DNA of 51,999 nucleotides. Origin: Bacteroidales bacterium. GTDB lineage: Bacteria > Bacteroidota > Bacteroidia > Bacteroidales > P3. How positions within the stretch are numbered: position 1 is the stretch's first letter; each line of letters starts with the position of its first letter. The stretch covers positions 1 through 51,999 of the forward strand of contig JAFXXI010000012.1 in NCBI GenBank assembly GCA_017542345.1. The letters run 5' to 3'. Shown here in pieces: positions 43,801-48,922 of the stretch. A program made the position numbers and the translations under genes. Below the pieces are notes generated by a model. That model had not been told where the DNA came from. It did no database searches and worked only from the letters and a program-made list of their open reading frames with translations.

Positions 43801-45109
43801 AGCCGGTGCCGTTGGTGATGGGGATATTAAACTCGTAGGTGTACCAGCCGGAAGCACTTTCAGCGGTCACCACACCACCGTCGGTCTGCGTGTAGTTGCG
43901 ATACAGGAAGCCGAGCTCGGTGGCACCGGCAATCTCGCCGTCGGTGCTGGCGAACACTCTCACACCTTCCGAGGTGTAGCTTGTGCCGGAGGCATTGCGG
44001 TAGACGTCAACAACAAACTGATAGTTGCCCTGGAAATCCATGGCCGGCAGTCTCAGTTTGGTCTGGGTGCCGTTGGACATGTCGTGCAGGCGGAGCATCT
44101 TGGTGGAGTTGCCACCCATGCCGCTGGTCGAGGAATAGACCTCGAAGAAGTAGGTGCCCGAGCCCGAGATGTGCTCGTTCAGCCAGCACGGCTCTGCAAG
44201 GGTCACGCCGCTGCTGCTGCCAGTCATATCCTCGAAGTCCTCGCTCCAGGGGAAGGTGGTGATGGCCTCGCAGGCGGTGGTGCCGGTGACGACGGTATAG
44301 CCGTCGGCGTTATCGCTGCCGCAGTTGGTCTGCACACCCAGCGTGTAGGTCGTGGCAGGGCTGAGGCTGTTGACAACGCAAGTCGTGCCGGTGACATTGG
44401 CCATCAGGAGGGTGGTGTCACTCATGTCGTAGATGCTGTATGTGGCGTTGGTGTTGAGTGCGTCGGTCCAGGTCAGCGTCAGGCTGCTGGTGGTGGCGTT
44501 GGAGGCGGTGAGGTTCGACACCTTGAAGCACGAGGGGGCGGCGCCATAGGTGAAGGTGCACTTCGGCAGGAAGGTGTAGGACTCCTCATCGTAGCCGTTG
44601 TACGATGCATCGGCGGTGGTTGTCACACCGAGGAAGTACCAGCGGTTCCAGCTGGCAGCGGCGTGGTTGAGGTCAACCAGAAGGTTGCCGCCATTGTACA
44701 AGTAGGCCTGGTCGAACTCGAGGGTCAGTGTGCCGGTCGAGCAGTCGAAGTAGCCTTGATAGACCTGCGTGAGCGTGGTCGTGTTGTCCAGGCTGCTCAG
44801 CGTGGTCGCTGTCGTCTCGCCGAGCGAGACAGTCCATGTGCCCAGGCGGCTGGCGGCGGTATTGCTACCGTTGCTTGCGCTCTGGTCGATGTAGAACACC
44901 ATCTGCATGATGGCTTGGCCGTTCATGGCGGTCAAATCAGTGGCAGGGTAGAGCATCTGGTTGTGCTGGGCAGCGTCAGCGTTATACCCGTCGAAGGGTA
45001 CATACTCGCTGTTGACTGTGCCGTCGCACACCGTCAAGGTCTGCGCCTGCGATGCGAAGGGCACTAACATGAGTGCCGCAAGCATCAAAGTTCGTAGAAA
45101 CTTTTGCAT
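37898..45109 (-). CDS. Giant fibronectin type III surface protein with T9SS type A sorting domain
   Basis: 2403 residues from the ATG at 45109 (MQKFLRTLMLAALMLVPFASQAQ, signal peptide). I reject the upstream ATG at 45151 because it precedes the signal. An N-terminal beta module (VCDGTVNSEYVPFDGYNAD...GNLLVDLNH) is followed by about eight FN3 domains, each ending near CSATDSS/AMTVTGRTEC and alternating with jellyroll/MAM-like modules (PYAEEFNGYTG, PYMEGFENGLGCW). A second copy of the N-terminal module occurs midway (SITVADSTATNGYVPVYGLYAD...GNLLVAVDN). Near the C-terminus are three InlB/Listeria-Bacteroides-type repeats (MGTTNPAPGTYQYLSGDTVRFEAIA). The last 80 residues (VSIYSTDNKIVVRG...GVYLVKVGTAAAKRVVLMR) are a T9SS type A domain. 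It should be exported by SprA's system and attached or released at the surface, as an adhesin or matrix protein. Strong Thr/Ser/Ala bias leaves very long antisense frames. Confidence 0.94.
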   Translation of the reverse strand: MQKFLRTLMLAALMLVPFASQAQTLTVCDGTVNSEYVPFDGYNADAAQHNQMLYPATDLTAMNGQAIMQMVFYIDQSASNGSNTAASRLGTWTVSLGETTATTLSSLDNTTTLTQVYQGYFDCSTGTLTLEFDQAYLYNGGNLLVDLNHAAASWNRWYFLGVTTTADASYNGYDEESYTFLPKCTFTYGAAPSCFKVSNLTASNATTSSLTLTWTDALNTNATYSIYDMSDTTLLMANVTGTTCVVNSLSPATTYTLGVQTNCGSDNADGYTVVTGTTACEAITTFPWSEDFEDMTGSSSGVTLAEPCWLNEHISGSGTYFFEVYSSTSGMGGNSTKMLRLHDMSNGTQTKLRLPAMDFQGNYQFVVDVYRNASGTSYTSEGVRVFASTDGEIAGATELGFLYRNYTQTDGGVVTAESASGWYTYEFNIPITNGTGYIILRGESSYGAATYMDNFIVREAPSCLAVTGLAVSAATNNSLTLTWTDALNTGATYSVYTITPSDTTLVEAGISTTTYTVTGLTANTVYVFGVVANCSATDASSAMTVTGRTECDATQALPYAEEFNGYTGFPSFPYTGPAISVSCWDYYSNGTNTAATTGSSYYGGVFQYSSVSSTYACMTANNPYLCMPIYLCGSAVTSSTNLGYQTARGTTKVAVLPALDAALNTLQISFDYRMSSTYSATGAATVLELGYVTGDTSTFVSIWNHNSTTTTQHVTELNLSTLAAAAPAGARLAFKFHGTHNGTSTTSYSTYYCGIDNILVEALPSCLRISDLAVSETSSNSISLTWNDTLNTGATYSVYTITPSDTTLVEAGISTTTYTVTGLTANTAYVFGVVANCSATDASVMTVVSGRTACTTITVDDVTPYIENFDSYTVTVTSSTAPSSYPNHEQPGCWSFLNMSATSSTYPQAFMTNYSSYADSANCLFFKSSNTTPLYAILPEFDATGALQLQFSYRNEGVSAYNGTIIVGVMSNAADATTFVALDTMAQTTTITSVEKIIPASVLVNGARIAFCYLGGSSNNYYAAIDNVIVSEAPACVPVVALTADSITAHEALLTWIGEASSYNVYDMSDTTLITTVYDTVVNLTNLTADASHTIGVASVCGSEESDTMTVTFRTLVSCPVPTGLAVTLTPGDGTVADINWVEAGEATEWEICLNNDMANTIVTYDTFYNFTSLTAEQAYTVKVRAICGIDDTSAWTAEVNFTPTNAYSITVADSTATNGYVPVYGLYADSYLRSQIVYPAADLAAMTYGAINSLTFYSTNANVNWGSANFKVYLTETTDATISSFTAATSMTNVYEGALSISGNQMVVTFTTPYTYMGGNLLVAVDNTAEGDYVSCTWLGINSNGSSVQGYNYSSLDGVTPTQRDFIPKTTFAYIPGTAPACLPVTGLTAVNVTADSATLTWNSTAAGSYTVIDMSDSSYVASVTDTFYVLTGLTAMTSYTYGVAANCSSDDSDTIPVSFATACGIVTLPYTEGFEANSGTRNCWTTDGPGSWSFAAGDYSTSTGAFEGSVNAKINHSSNGNVTKLISPVLDLNGATGVQLTYAHIQRAWAGDIDELRVYYRTSATDTWTVVAAYTNEVATWTVDQVMLPATTYQVAFEMTDGYGYGVAVDSVVFTPLSANYCYPVTNVTVESATATSVTISWADTANVGNFSVYNGTAYVGTTTDTFYTFTGLTATTDYTFGVRALCSATDSSSLETVAGRTDCVGGSCNITIASGNYGFLLASIDVIQNGDTLATVTDGFTQAPYTQSVNVCSGVPVTLVYNASPYSYDNYVSFTVSDGGNTVVYTCADASTLTDGAVFTTIASACPSCMPAQNLTVDSADPTSVSISWSGNAASYDVYNGTTFVATVTTNNYTFTGLTASTSYTFGVQAICSATDSASMATINATTACADVTTLPYMEGFENGLGCWSTVNGSADGQPWTANDCAGLSSITPHSGLYVASSWSWSGSAMHADAWLISPKFVLPTVAAGDTLNFNWWHITNGGYPDSYSVVLSTTTNDTNAFTTVIRPYGTADSTWTMQSIDLTAYAGQSVYIAFHHVDYDNNYLLIDEISLALGAAPVPDPDTMTVTFAVNDATMGTTNPAPGTYQYLSGDTVRFEAIATTGHVFTGWNLTVGTQSFTSPSISVYFDVNTMLRYGNTVTVTANFEPGTPDSTTITYAVNDPTLGTTNPAPGTYTIYVGDSINASATAYTGSVLAAWVMDIIVDSAVYSSDTLYSDDPEFTNPWYVGRLPQNFIDAGASIVITAIFEDEDPGTTYYTVTGVANDPAMGYVLGSNRYAAGSEVVLTAVANNGYRFVRWSNGETTATITFTATENVELTAFFEVDNTGIEDANMANVSIYSTDNKIVVRGAEGQSIYVFDLNGRVMARENNAAESVEFRMQTTGVYLVKVGTAAAKRVVLMR
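42606..42744 (-). repeat. Near-identical direct repeat within FN3 modules (copy 1)
   Basis: 139 bases matching 43515-43653 (offset 909 bp, 303 codons) with one mismatch, at 42627. Encodes the stretch NTGATYSVYTITPSDTTLVEAGISTTTYTVTGLTANT. such identity at synonymous sites points to recent duplication or gene conversion, because the neighbouring FN3 sequence has diverged. Confidence 0.9.
43515..43653 (-). repeat. Near-identical direct repeat within FN3 modules (copy 2)
   Basis: Second copy of the 139-base segment at 42606-42744. It lies in the preceding FN3 module of the same protein; the flanks diverge on both sides. Confidence 0.9.
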
Positions 45110-45179
45110 GATGTTTTGTTTTTGGGTTAAAAAATTAAGTTTGTTAAACATTTGTTTTCTTTTTTTGTTGTCTCTTCTG

Positions 45180-45187
45180 CAAATTTA
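45180..45187 (-). promoter_or_regulatory. Likely -7 element of the giant surface-protein gene
   Basis: On the minus strand TAAATTTG fits TAnnTTTG and sits about 71 bases before the ATG at 45109, in a strongly AT-rich stretch. No clear TTG -33 element is seen. Confidence 0.55.
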
Positions 45188-45727
45188 TATTGTATATATT
45201 TATTCTATACTCTTTCCCTCTTTTTTTGTACAAATTGCCCTTTCTTCCGCCTCATTTTTCTACGGTCTATTTCTTTCCTAACTTTCATATCTTCTGTTTT
45301 TTACATTTCACCCTCACACTCCCTCCCAGGGGGGAATACAAACACAAAAGTAAGACTTTTTTTCCGTTCCACCAAATTCTCCACCTTTTTTTAACTACTC
45401 CCCACCGCCAACTCGCTGGGAAACAGCATCGGTGCCCCCCTTTTTTAACATTTGCCCCTCCAGCCCCCAATTTTAGCCCCCATATTCCATCCTCCAACCT
45501 CCGAATTTCGACCCCCAAAATCCGCCCTCCAACCTCCGAATTTCAACCTCAAAAAATACCCCCTTCCCCTCCGCTTCCCCTCCGGTCCCCCTCCGGTCCC
45601 GCTCCGCTCCCCCTCCTATCGACTTCGGTCGGGTTGCGAAGGGGGTGCGAGGGGGATGTGGAGGGGGTGCTGAGAGGGGTGGAACAGAAAATTTTTCTTA
45701 TGTCGCGTCTATGTCGGAATATTTGTG
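45188..45727. other. Intergenic region with low-complexity and hairpin-forming DNA
   Basis: 540 bases without a convincing gene. Base composition changes from T-rich (45190-45300) to C-rich (45430-45620) to G-rich (45631-45680). A direct repeat CCTCCAACCTCCGAATTTC occurs twice (about 45491-45509 and 45527-45545). Open frames here are proline-rich or reverse translations of the low-complexity tract and lack family resemblance. Confidence 0.6.
45559..45680. repeat. Polypyrimidine/polypurine imperfect inverted repeat with UUCG hairpin at its centre
   Basis: A C/T-rich arm (about 45559-45616, rich in CCCCTCC) is followed by a short stem CGAC-TTCG-GTCG (45620-45631), which is a stable cUUCGg tetraloop, and then a G/A-rich arm (about 45639-45680, rich in GGGGGTG/GAGGGG). 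The arms can pair imperfectly over 40 or more bases. It lies between the divergent promoters of the giant surface protein and metK. Confidence 0.65.
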
Positions 45728-45735
45728 TAAATTTG
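45728..45735 (+). promoter_or_regulatory. Likely -7 element of metK
   Basis: TAAATTTG, followed by GCAGCCG, the same seven bases that follow the -7 element of the rRNA promoter at 51818-51825. No good -33 TTG is seen. If used, the metK leader is about 125-130 bases. Confidence 0.55.
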
Positions 45736-45761
45736 CAGCCGGAAATGTGGATAGATTTGTA

Positions 45762-45848
45762 ATGATTGCAACCACGAGAAAAAATGCTAAAGCGTTGTTC
45801 AACTGCGACTTCATTCCAAAATCTGTTACATTTAAAGATAATGTTTAA
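45762..45848 (+). other. Possible short leader ORF (28 codons) before metK
   Basis: Frame ATG...TAA encoding a basic peptide beginning MIATTRKNAKALFNCDFIPK, ending 19 bases before the metK ATG. Codon use is AT-rich, unlike neighbouring genes. No ribosome-binding site is obvious. It could be a translated leader or chance. Confidence 0.25.
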
Positions 45849-45866
45849 CAAACTAAAAATGTAACA
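45824..45866 (+). promoter_or_regulatory. Hairpin just upstream of the metK start codon
   Basis: TGTTACATTT (45824-45833) and AAATGTAACA (45857-45866) are perfect complements with a 23-base loop. The right arm ends one base before the metK ATG (45868), so folding would hide the initiation region. No match to a riboswitch I can name. Confidence 0.55.
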
Positions 45867-45867
45867 A

Positions 45868-47151
45868 ATGAGCTATTTTTTCACTTCTGAGAGTGTCAGT
45901 GAGGGCCATCCCGACAAGGTGGCCGACCAAATCAGCGATGCGCTGCTGGATGAATTCCTACGTCACGACCCCGAGAGCCATGTGGCCTGCGAGACGCTGG
46001 TTACCACCGGCTTGGCTGTGGTGAGCGGTGAGGTGACCACCCACGGCTGGGTCGACGTGCAGGGCACCGTGCGCGATGTCATACGCCAGATTGGCTATAC
46101 CAAGGGCGAGTACAAGTTCGAGGCCGAGAGCTGCGGCGTGCTCAGCGCCATCCATGAGCAGAGCGCCGATATCAATATGGGCGTCAGCCGCAAGGAGAAG
46201 AAAAACCAGGGCGCCGGCGACCAGGGCATGATGTTCGGCTATGCCTGCCGCGAGACGGCGGAGTTCATGCCGCTGCCCATCACGCTGGCGCATATCATCC
46301 TTATCGAGCTGGGCAAGATACGCCGCGAGGGCAAGCAGATGAAGTATTTGCGCCCCGACGCCAAGAGCCAGGTGACGGTGCAGTACAGCGACCAAGGCCG
46401 TCCCGAGCGCATCGACACCATCGTGGTCAGCACGCAGCACGACCCCGACGTCAGCCAGGATCAGATACGCGCCGACGTCGAGAAGATACTGATTCCCCGC
46501 GTCATCAAGCGCCTCCCCAAGGAGACGCAGAAGCTCTTCGCCAAGAAGGACTTCAAGTTGCATGTCAACCCGACGGGCAAGTTCGTCATCGGCGGCCCCC
46601 ACGGCGACACGGGCCTCACGGGCCGCAAGATTATTGTAGATACCTATGGCGGCCGCGGTGCCCATGGCGGCGGCGCCTTCAGCGGCAAGGATGCCAGCAA
46701 GGTGGACCGCTCGGCGGCCTACGCCACACGCCATATCGCCAAGAACCTCGTGGCCGCGGGCCTGTGCGACGAAGCCCTCGTCCAGGTGGCCTACGCCATC
46801 GGCGTGGCCGAGCCGGTGGGCCTCTACATCAACACCTACGGCACCGCTAAGGTGAAGGCGACCAACGGGAGCCAACACCTTGCTTCAGAAAAGGTGATGA
46901 CCGACGGCGAGATTGCCGCGCGTGTGAAGCGTCTCTTCGACCTGCGCCCCTACGCCATTGTCGAGCGTTTCGGCCTGAAGAACCCCATCTTCCGTCCCAC
47001 GGCCGCCTACGGCCACATGGGGCGCGACCCCTTCGAGGCCGCGGTGACCGTCTACGACGCCGCTGGCCGTAAACGCCAGAAAAAGGTGCAGTTCTTCGGC
47101 TGGGAGAAACTCGATATGGTCGACGCCATCAAGAAAGAATTCAAACTATGA
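45868..47151 (+). CDS. metK: S-adenosylmethionine synthase
   Basis: 427 residues. Makes SAM from methionine and ATP. Motifs: [25 protein letters not shown] (methionine/ATP loop), [71 protein letters not shown] and [11 protein letters not shown]. Length fits the longer Bacteroidetes form. It is preceded by a 130-base leader with a hairpin against the start codon. Its stop overlaps the DUF4491 gene (ATGA). SAM from this enzyme is the cofactor of the radical SAM enzyme at 28234, but the two loci are not linked. Confidence 0.98.
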   Translation: MSYFFTSESVSEGHPDKVADQISDALLDEFLRHDPESHVACETLVTTGLAVVSGEVTTHGWVDVQGTVRDVIRQIGYTKGEYKFEAESCGVLSAIHEQSADINMGVSRKEKKNQGAGDQGMMFGYACRETAEFMPLPITLAHIILIELGKIRREGKQMKYLRPDAKSQVTVQYSDQGRPERIDTIVVSTQHDPDVSQDQIRADVEKILIPRVIKRLPKETQKLFAKKDFKLHVNPTGKFVIGGPHGDTGLTGRKIIVDTYGGRGAHGGGAFSGKDASKVDRSAAYATRHIAKNLVAAGLCDEALVQVAYAIGVAEPVGLYINTYGTAKVKATNGSQHLASEKVMTDGEIAARVKRLFDLRPYAIVERFGLKNPIFRPTAAYGHMGRDPFEAAVTVYDAAGRKRQKKVQFFGWEKLDMVDAIKKEFKL

Positions 47152-47432
47152 ACTTCACAGGTCTGATTGTCGGCATTGCCACCTTCCTGTGCATCGGACT
47201 CTTCCATCCGTTGGTGATTAAAGCCGAATATTATTTCGGAGTGAGATGCTGGTGGGCGTTCCTGATATTGGGAATGGTGGGCATAGCAGGTTCGCTGCTG
47301 GTAGAGAACGTCATCTTGTCCACCTTGCTCGGTGTTGCGGCCTTTTCCAGCCTATGGTCTATCCTGGAGCTTTTCAAACAGCGCAGGCGGGTGGAGAAAG
47401 GCTGGTTCCCGAAGAATCCCAAAAGGAAATAA
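47148..47432 (+). CDS. DUF4491 family membrane protein
   Basis: 94 residues with three hydrophobic helices: [39 protein letters not shown] and [21 protein letters not shown] basic C-terminal tail follows, with [12 protein letters not shown]. The pattern [29 protein letters not shown] is typical of DUF4491. Function unknown. Translationally coupled to metK and 12 bp before pdxJ. Confidence 0.9.
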   Translation: MNFTGLIVGIATFLCIGLFHPLVIKAEYYFGVRCWWAFLILGMVGIAGSLLVENVILSTLLGVAAFSSLWSILELFKQRRRVEKGWFPKNPKRK

Positions 47433-47444
47433 TATTAAAACATT

Positions 47445-48218
47445 ATGACAAAACTGAGTGTCAATATCAACAAGGTGGCCACCATCCGCAATGCGCGTGG
47501 CGGCAACACCCCTGATGTGAAGCAATTCGCCATCGACTGTGAGCGCTTCGGCGCCCAGGGCATCACCGTGCATCCACGTCCCGACGAGCGCCACATCCGC
47601 TACAGCGACGTCTATGCCATCAAACCCATCGTCACCACGGAGTTCAATATCGAGGGCAATCCCAAGGGAATCCGTAAAGTGGAGGATGGCGAACGGAAAG
47701 ACAACCTGCCTAACGGCTTCATCGAATTGGTGAAGCAGATACGGCCCACGCAGGTGACGTTGGTGCCCGACGCCGACGGGGTGCTGACCAGCAATGCCGG
47801 TTGGGACACCGTCAAGCACCAGGGCTATCTGTGCGACGTGGTCAAGGAGTTCCAGCAGTGTGGCATCCGTGTGAGCATCTTCATCGACGCCAATCCGTGG
47901 ATGATCGAGATGGCCGCCAAGACGGGCACCGACCGCGTGGAGCTCTACACGGAGGCTTACGCCCGGGAGTACCACGCCTGTAGAGACGTGACAGGGCGCG
48001 TCTCATGTATTGCCCCCTTCGTGGAGGCCGCCAAGGTGGCCCGCGAATGCGGCCTAGGCCTCAACGCCGGCCACGACCTGTCGTTGGAAAACCTTGCCTT
48101 CTTCCACGAGCAGATACCCTGGTGTGACGAGGTCAGCATTGGCCACGCCCTCATCAGCGACGCCCTCTACCTCGGCATCGAGGAGACCATCCACCGCTAT
48201 TTAGATTGCCTGAAGTAG
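47445..48218 (+). CDS. pdxJ: Pyridoxine 5'-phosphate synthase
   Basis: 257 residues. Condenses deoxyxylulose phosphate with 3-amino-2-oxopropyl phosphate to make pyridoxine phosphate (vitamin B6). Motifs: [111 protein letters not shown] and [16 protein letters not shown]. The usual length is about 235-243. The extra residues lie in a loop after GNP ([14 protein letters not shown]) and after EAYAREYH, where CRDVTGRVS is encoded by a degenerate REP palindrome (47980-48006). The stop codon TAG is part of the next REP copy (48215-48240). Confidence 0.95.
   Translation: MTKLSVNINKVATIRNARGGNTPDVKQFAIDCERFGAQGITVHPRPDERHIRYSDVYAIKPIVTTEFNIEGNPKGIRKVEDGERKDNLPNGFIELVKQIRPTQVTLVPDADGVLTSNAGWDTVKHQGYLCDVVKEFQQCGIRVSIFIDANPWMIEMAAKTGTDRVELYTEAYAREYHACRDVTGRVSCIAPFVEAAKVARECGLGLNAGHDLSLENLAFFHEQIPWCDEVSIGHALISDALYLGIEETIHRYLDCLK
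47980..48006 (+). repeat. Degenerate REP palindrome inside pdxJ
   Basis: GTAGAGACGTG followed by ACAGGG and CGCGTCTC: same layout as the REP copies downstream but with two or more changes in the right arm. Read in frame as CRDVTGRVS. It falls in a variable surface loop of PdxJ. Confidence 0.7.
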
Positions 48219-48240
48219 AGACGTGACATGGCACGTCTCC
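48215..48240 (+). repeat. REP palindrome spanning the pdxJ stop codon
   Basis: GTAGAGACGTGACATGG and CACGTCTCC. The TAG within GTAGAG is the pdxJ stop (48216-48218). It lies 8 bases ahead of the RAYT start at 48248. Confidence 0.9.
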
Positions 48241-48247
48241 GGATACT

Positions 48248-48922
48248 ATGACGGAATTGTTCAAAGGGGAATATCGTGTGTCGACAGCGCGGGCTGACTG
48301 GCATCGATACGACCACGGCGTCTATTTCGTGACGATATGCACGAAGGATATGCGCCATTGGTTTGGTGAGATTCGAGGTGGTGTGATGCATTATTCTCCT
48401 ATAGGCCGAGTGGCGCACGATAATCTTGCCGCAATGCCAAGCCATTTCCCGTATGTAAATATTGGTGCTTTTGTGGTTATGCCCAATCATTTGCATATGA
48501 TAGTGTTTATTGACAGCAATAAATTGCCCGCCGGTAGAGACGTGACACGGCACGTCTCCAATAATACCATCGTCGCCGGTAGAGACGTGACACGGCACGT
48601 CTCCAATAATACCATCGTCGCCGGTAGAGACGTGACACGGCACGTCTCCAATAATACCATCGTCGCCAAAGAGACGTGCCATGTCACGTCTCTACAGCAG
48701 AGGCCGATAGATGTTGCAACACAGAATAAGTCATGGTTGTCGGTGATTGTAGGTCAATACAAACAATCCGTTACGCGCTATGCCAAATCACATGGGCTGC
48801 CATTTGCGTGGCAGACACGCTTCTACGATCATATTGTAAGAGATCAGCAGTCATACGAAACAATCACCCGATATATCGAAAACAATGTCGAGACATGGGA
48901 AATAGACAAGATGTACACATGA
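48248..48922 (+). CDS. REP-associated tyrosine transposase (IS200-like Y1, RAYT)
   Basis: 224 residues. Y1 transposase/HUH domain: FVTICTKDMRHWFGEI, NIGAFVVMPNHLHMIVFI with the HUH-type His-Leu-His, then LSVIVGQYKQSVTRYAK and LPFAWQTRFYDHIVRDQQSYETITRYIENNVETWE. RAYTs are domesticated relatives of IS200/IS605 transposases that cut and join REP hairpins. Between the HLH motif and VGQYKQ a linker of about 55 residues contains GRDVTRHVSNNTIVA three times, then [10 protein letters not shown], all encoded by REP repeats (48533-48695). Without them the length would match the family's approximately 170-180. Base composition is lower in GC than pdxJ. The last codon and stop overlap the GH20 start (ATGA). 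The catalytic tyrosine is probably in VGQYKQ or RFYDH; I cannot decide. Confidence 0.92.
   Translation: MTELFKGEYRVSTARADWHRYDHGVYFVTICTKDMRHWFGEIRGGVMHYSPIGRVAHDNLAAMPSHFPYVNIGAFVVMPNHLHMIVFIDSNKLPAGRDVTRHVSNNTIVAGRDVTRHVSNNTIVAGRDVTRHVSNNTIVAKETCHVTSLQQRPIDVATQNKSWLSVIVGQYKQSVTRYAKSHGLPFAWQTRFYDHIVRDQQSYETITRYIENNVETWEIDKMYT
48533..48667 (+). repeat. Three 45-bp tandem repeats, each with a REP palindrome, inside the RAYT gene
   Basis: Units 48533-48577, 48578-48622 and 48623-48667 are identical as read here. Each has GGTAGAGACGTGACACGG, CACGTCTCC and then AATAATACCATCGTCGCC. Forty-five is a multiple of three, so each copy adds 15 residues (GRDVTRHVSNNTIVA). Confidence 0.95.
48671..48695 (-). 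repeat. Inverted REP copy closing the tandem array in the RAYT gene
   Basis: GAGACGTGCCATGTCACG and TCTCTAC: the same element in the opposite orientation, following the third 45-bp unit. Read in frame as ETCHVTSL. Confidence 0.9.

Noticed and set aside
45452-45673. Proline-rich plus frames in the polypyrimidine tract
   Set aside because: They are read-throughs of low-complexity DNA with no start context or family resemblance.
45736-45867. Known SAM riboswitch upstream of metK
   Set aside because: I could not match the leader to the SAM-I, SAM-II or SAM-III core patterns by eye, so I report only the hairpin and possible leader ORF.
48533-48695. Possible CRISPR array
   Set aside because: The 45-bp units are contiguous with no unique spacers, lie inside a coding frame, and no cas genes are present.
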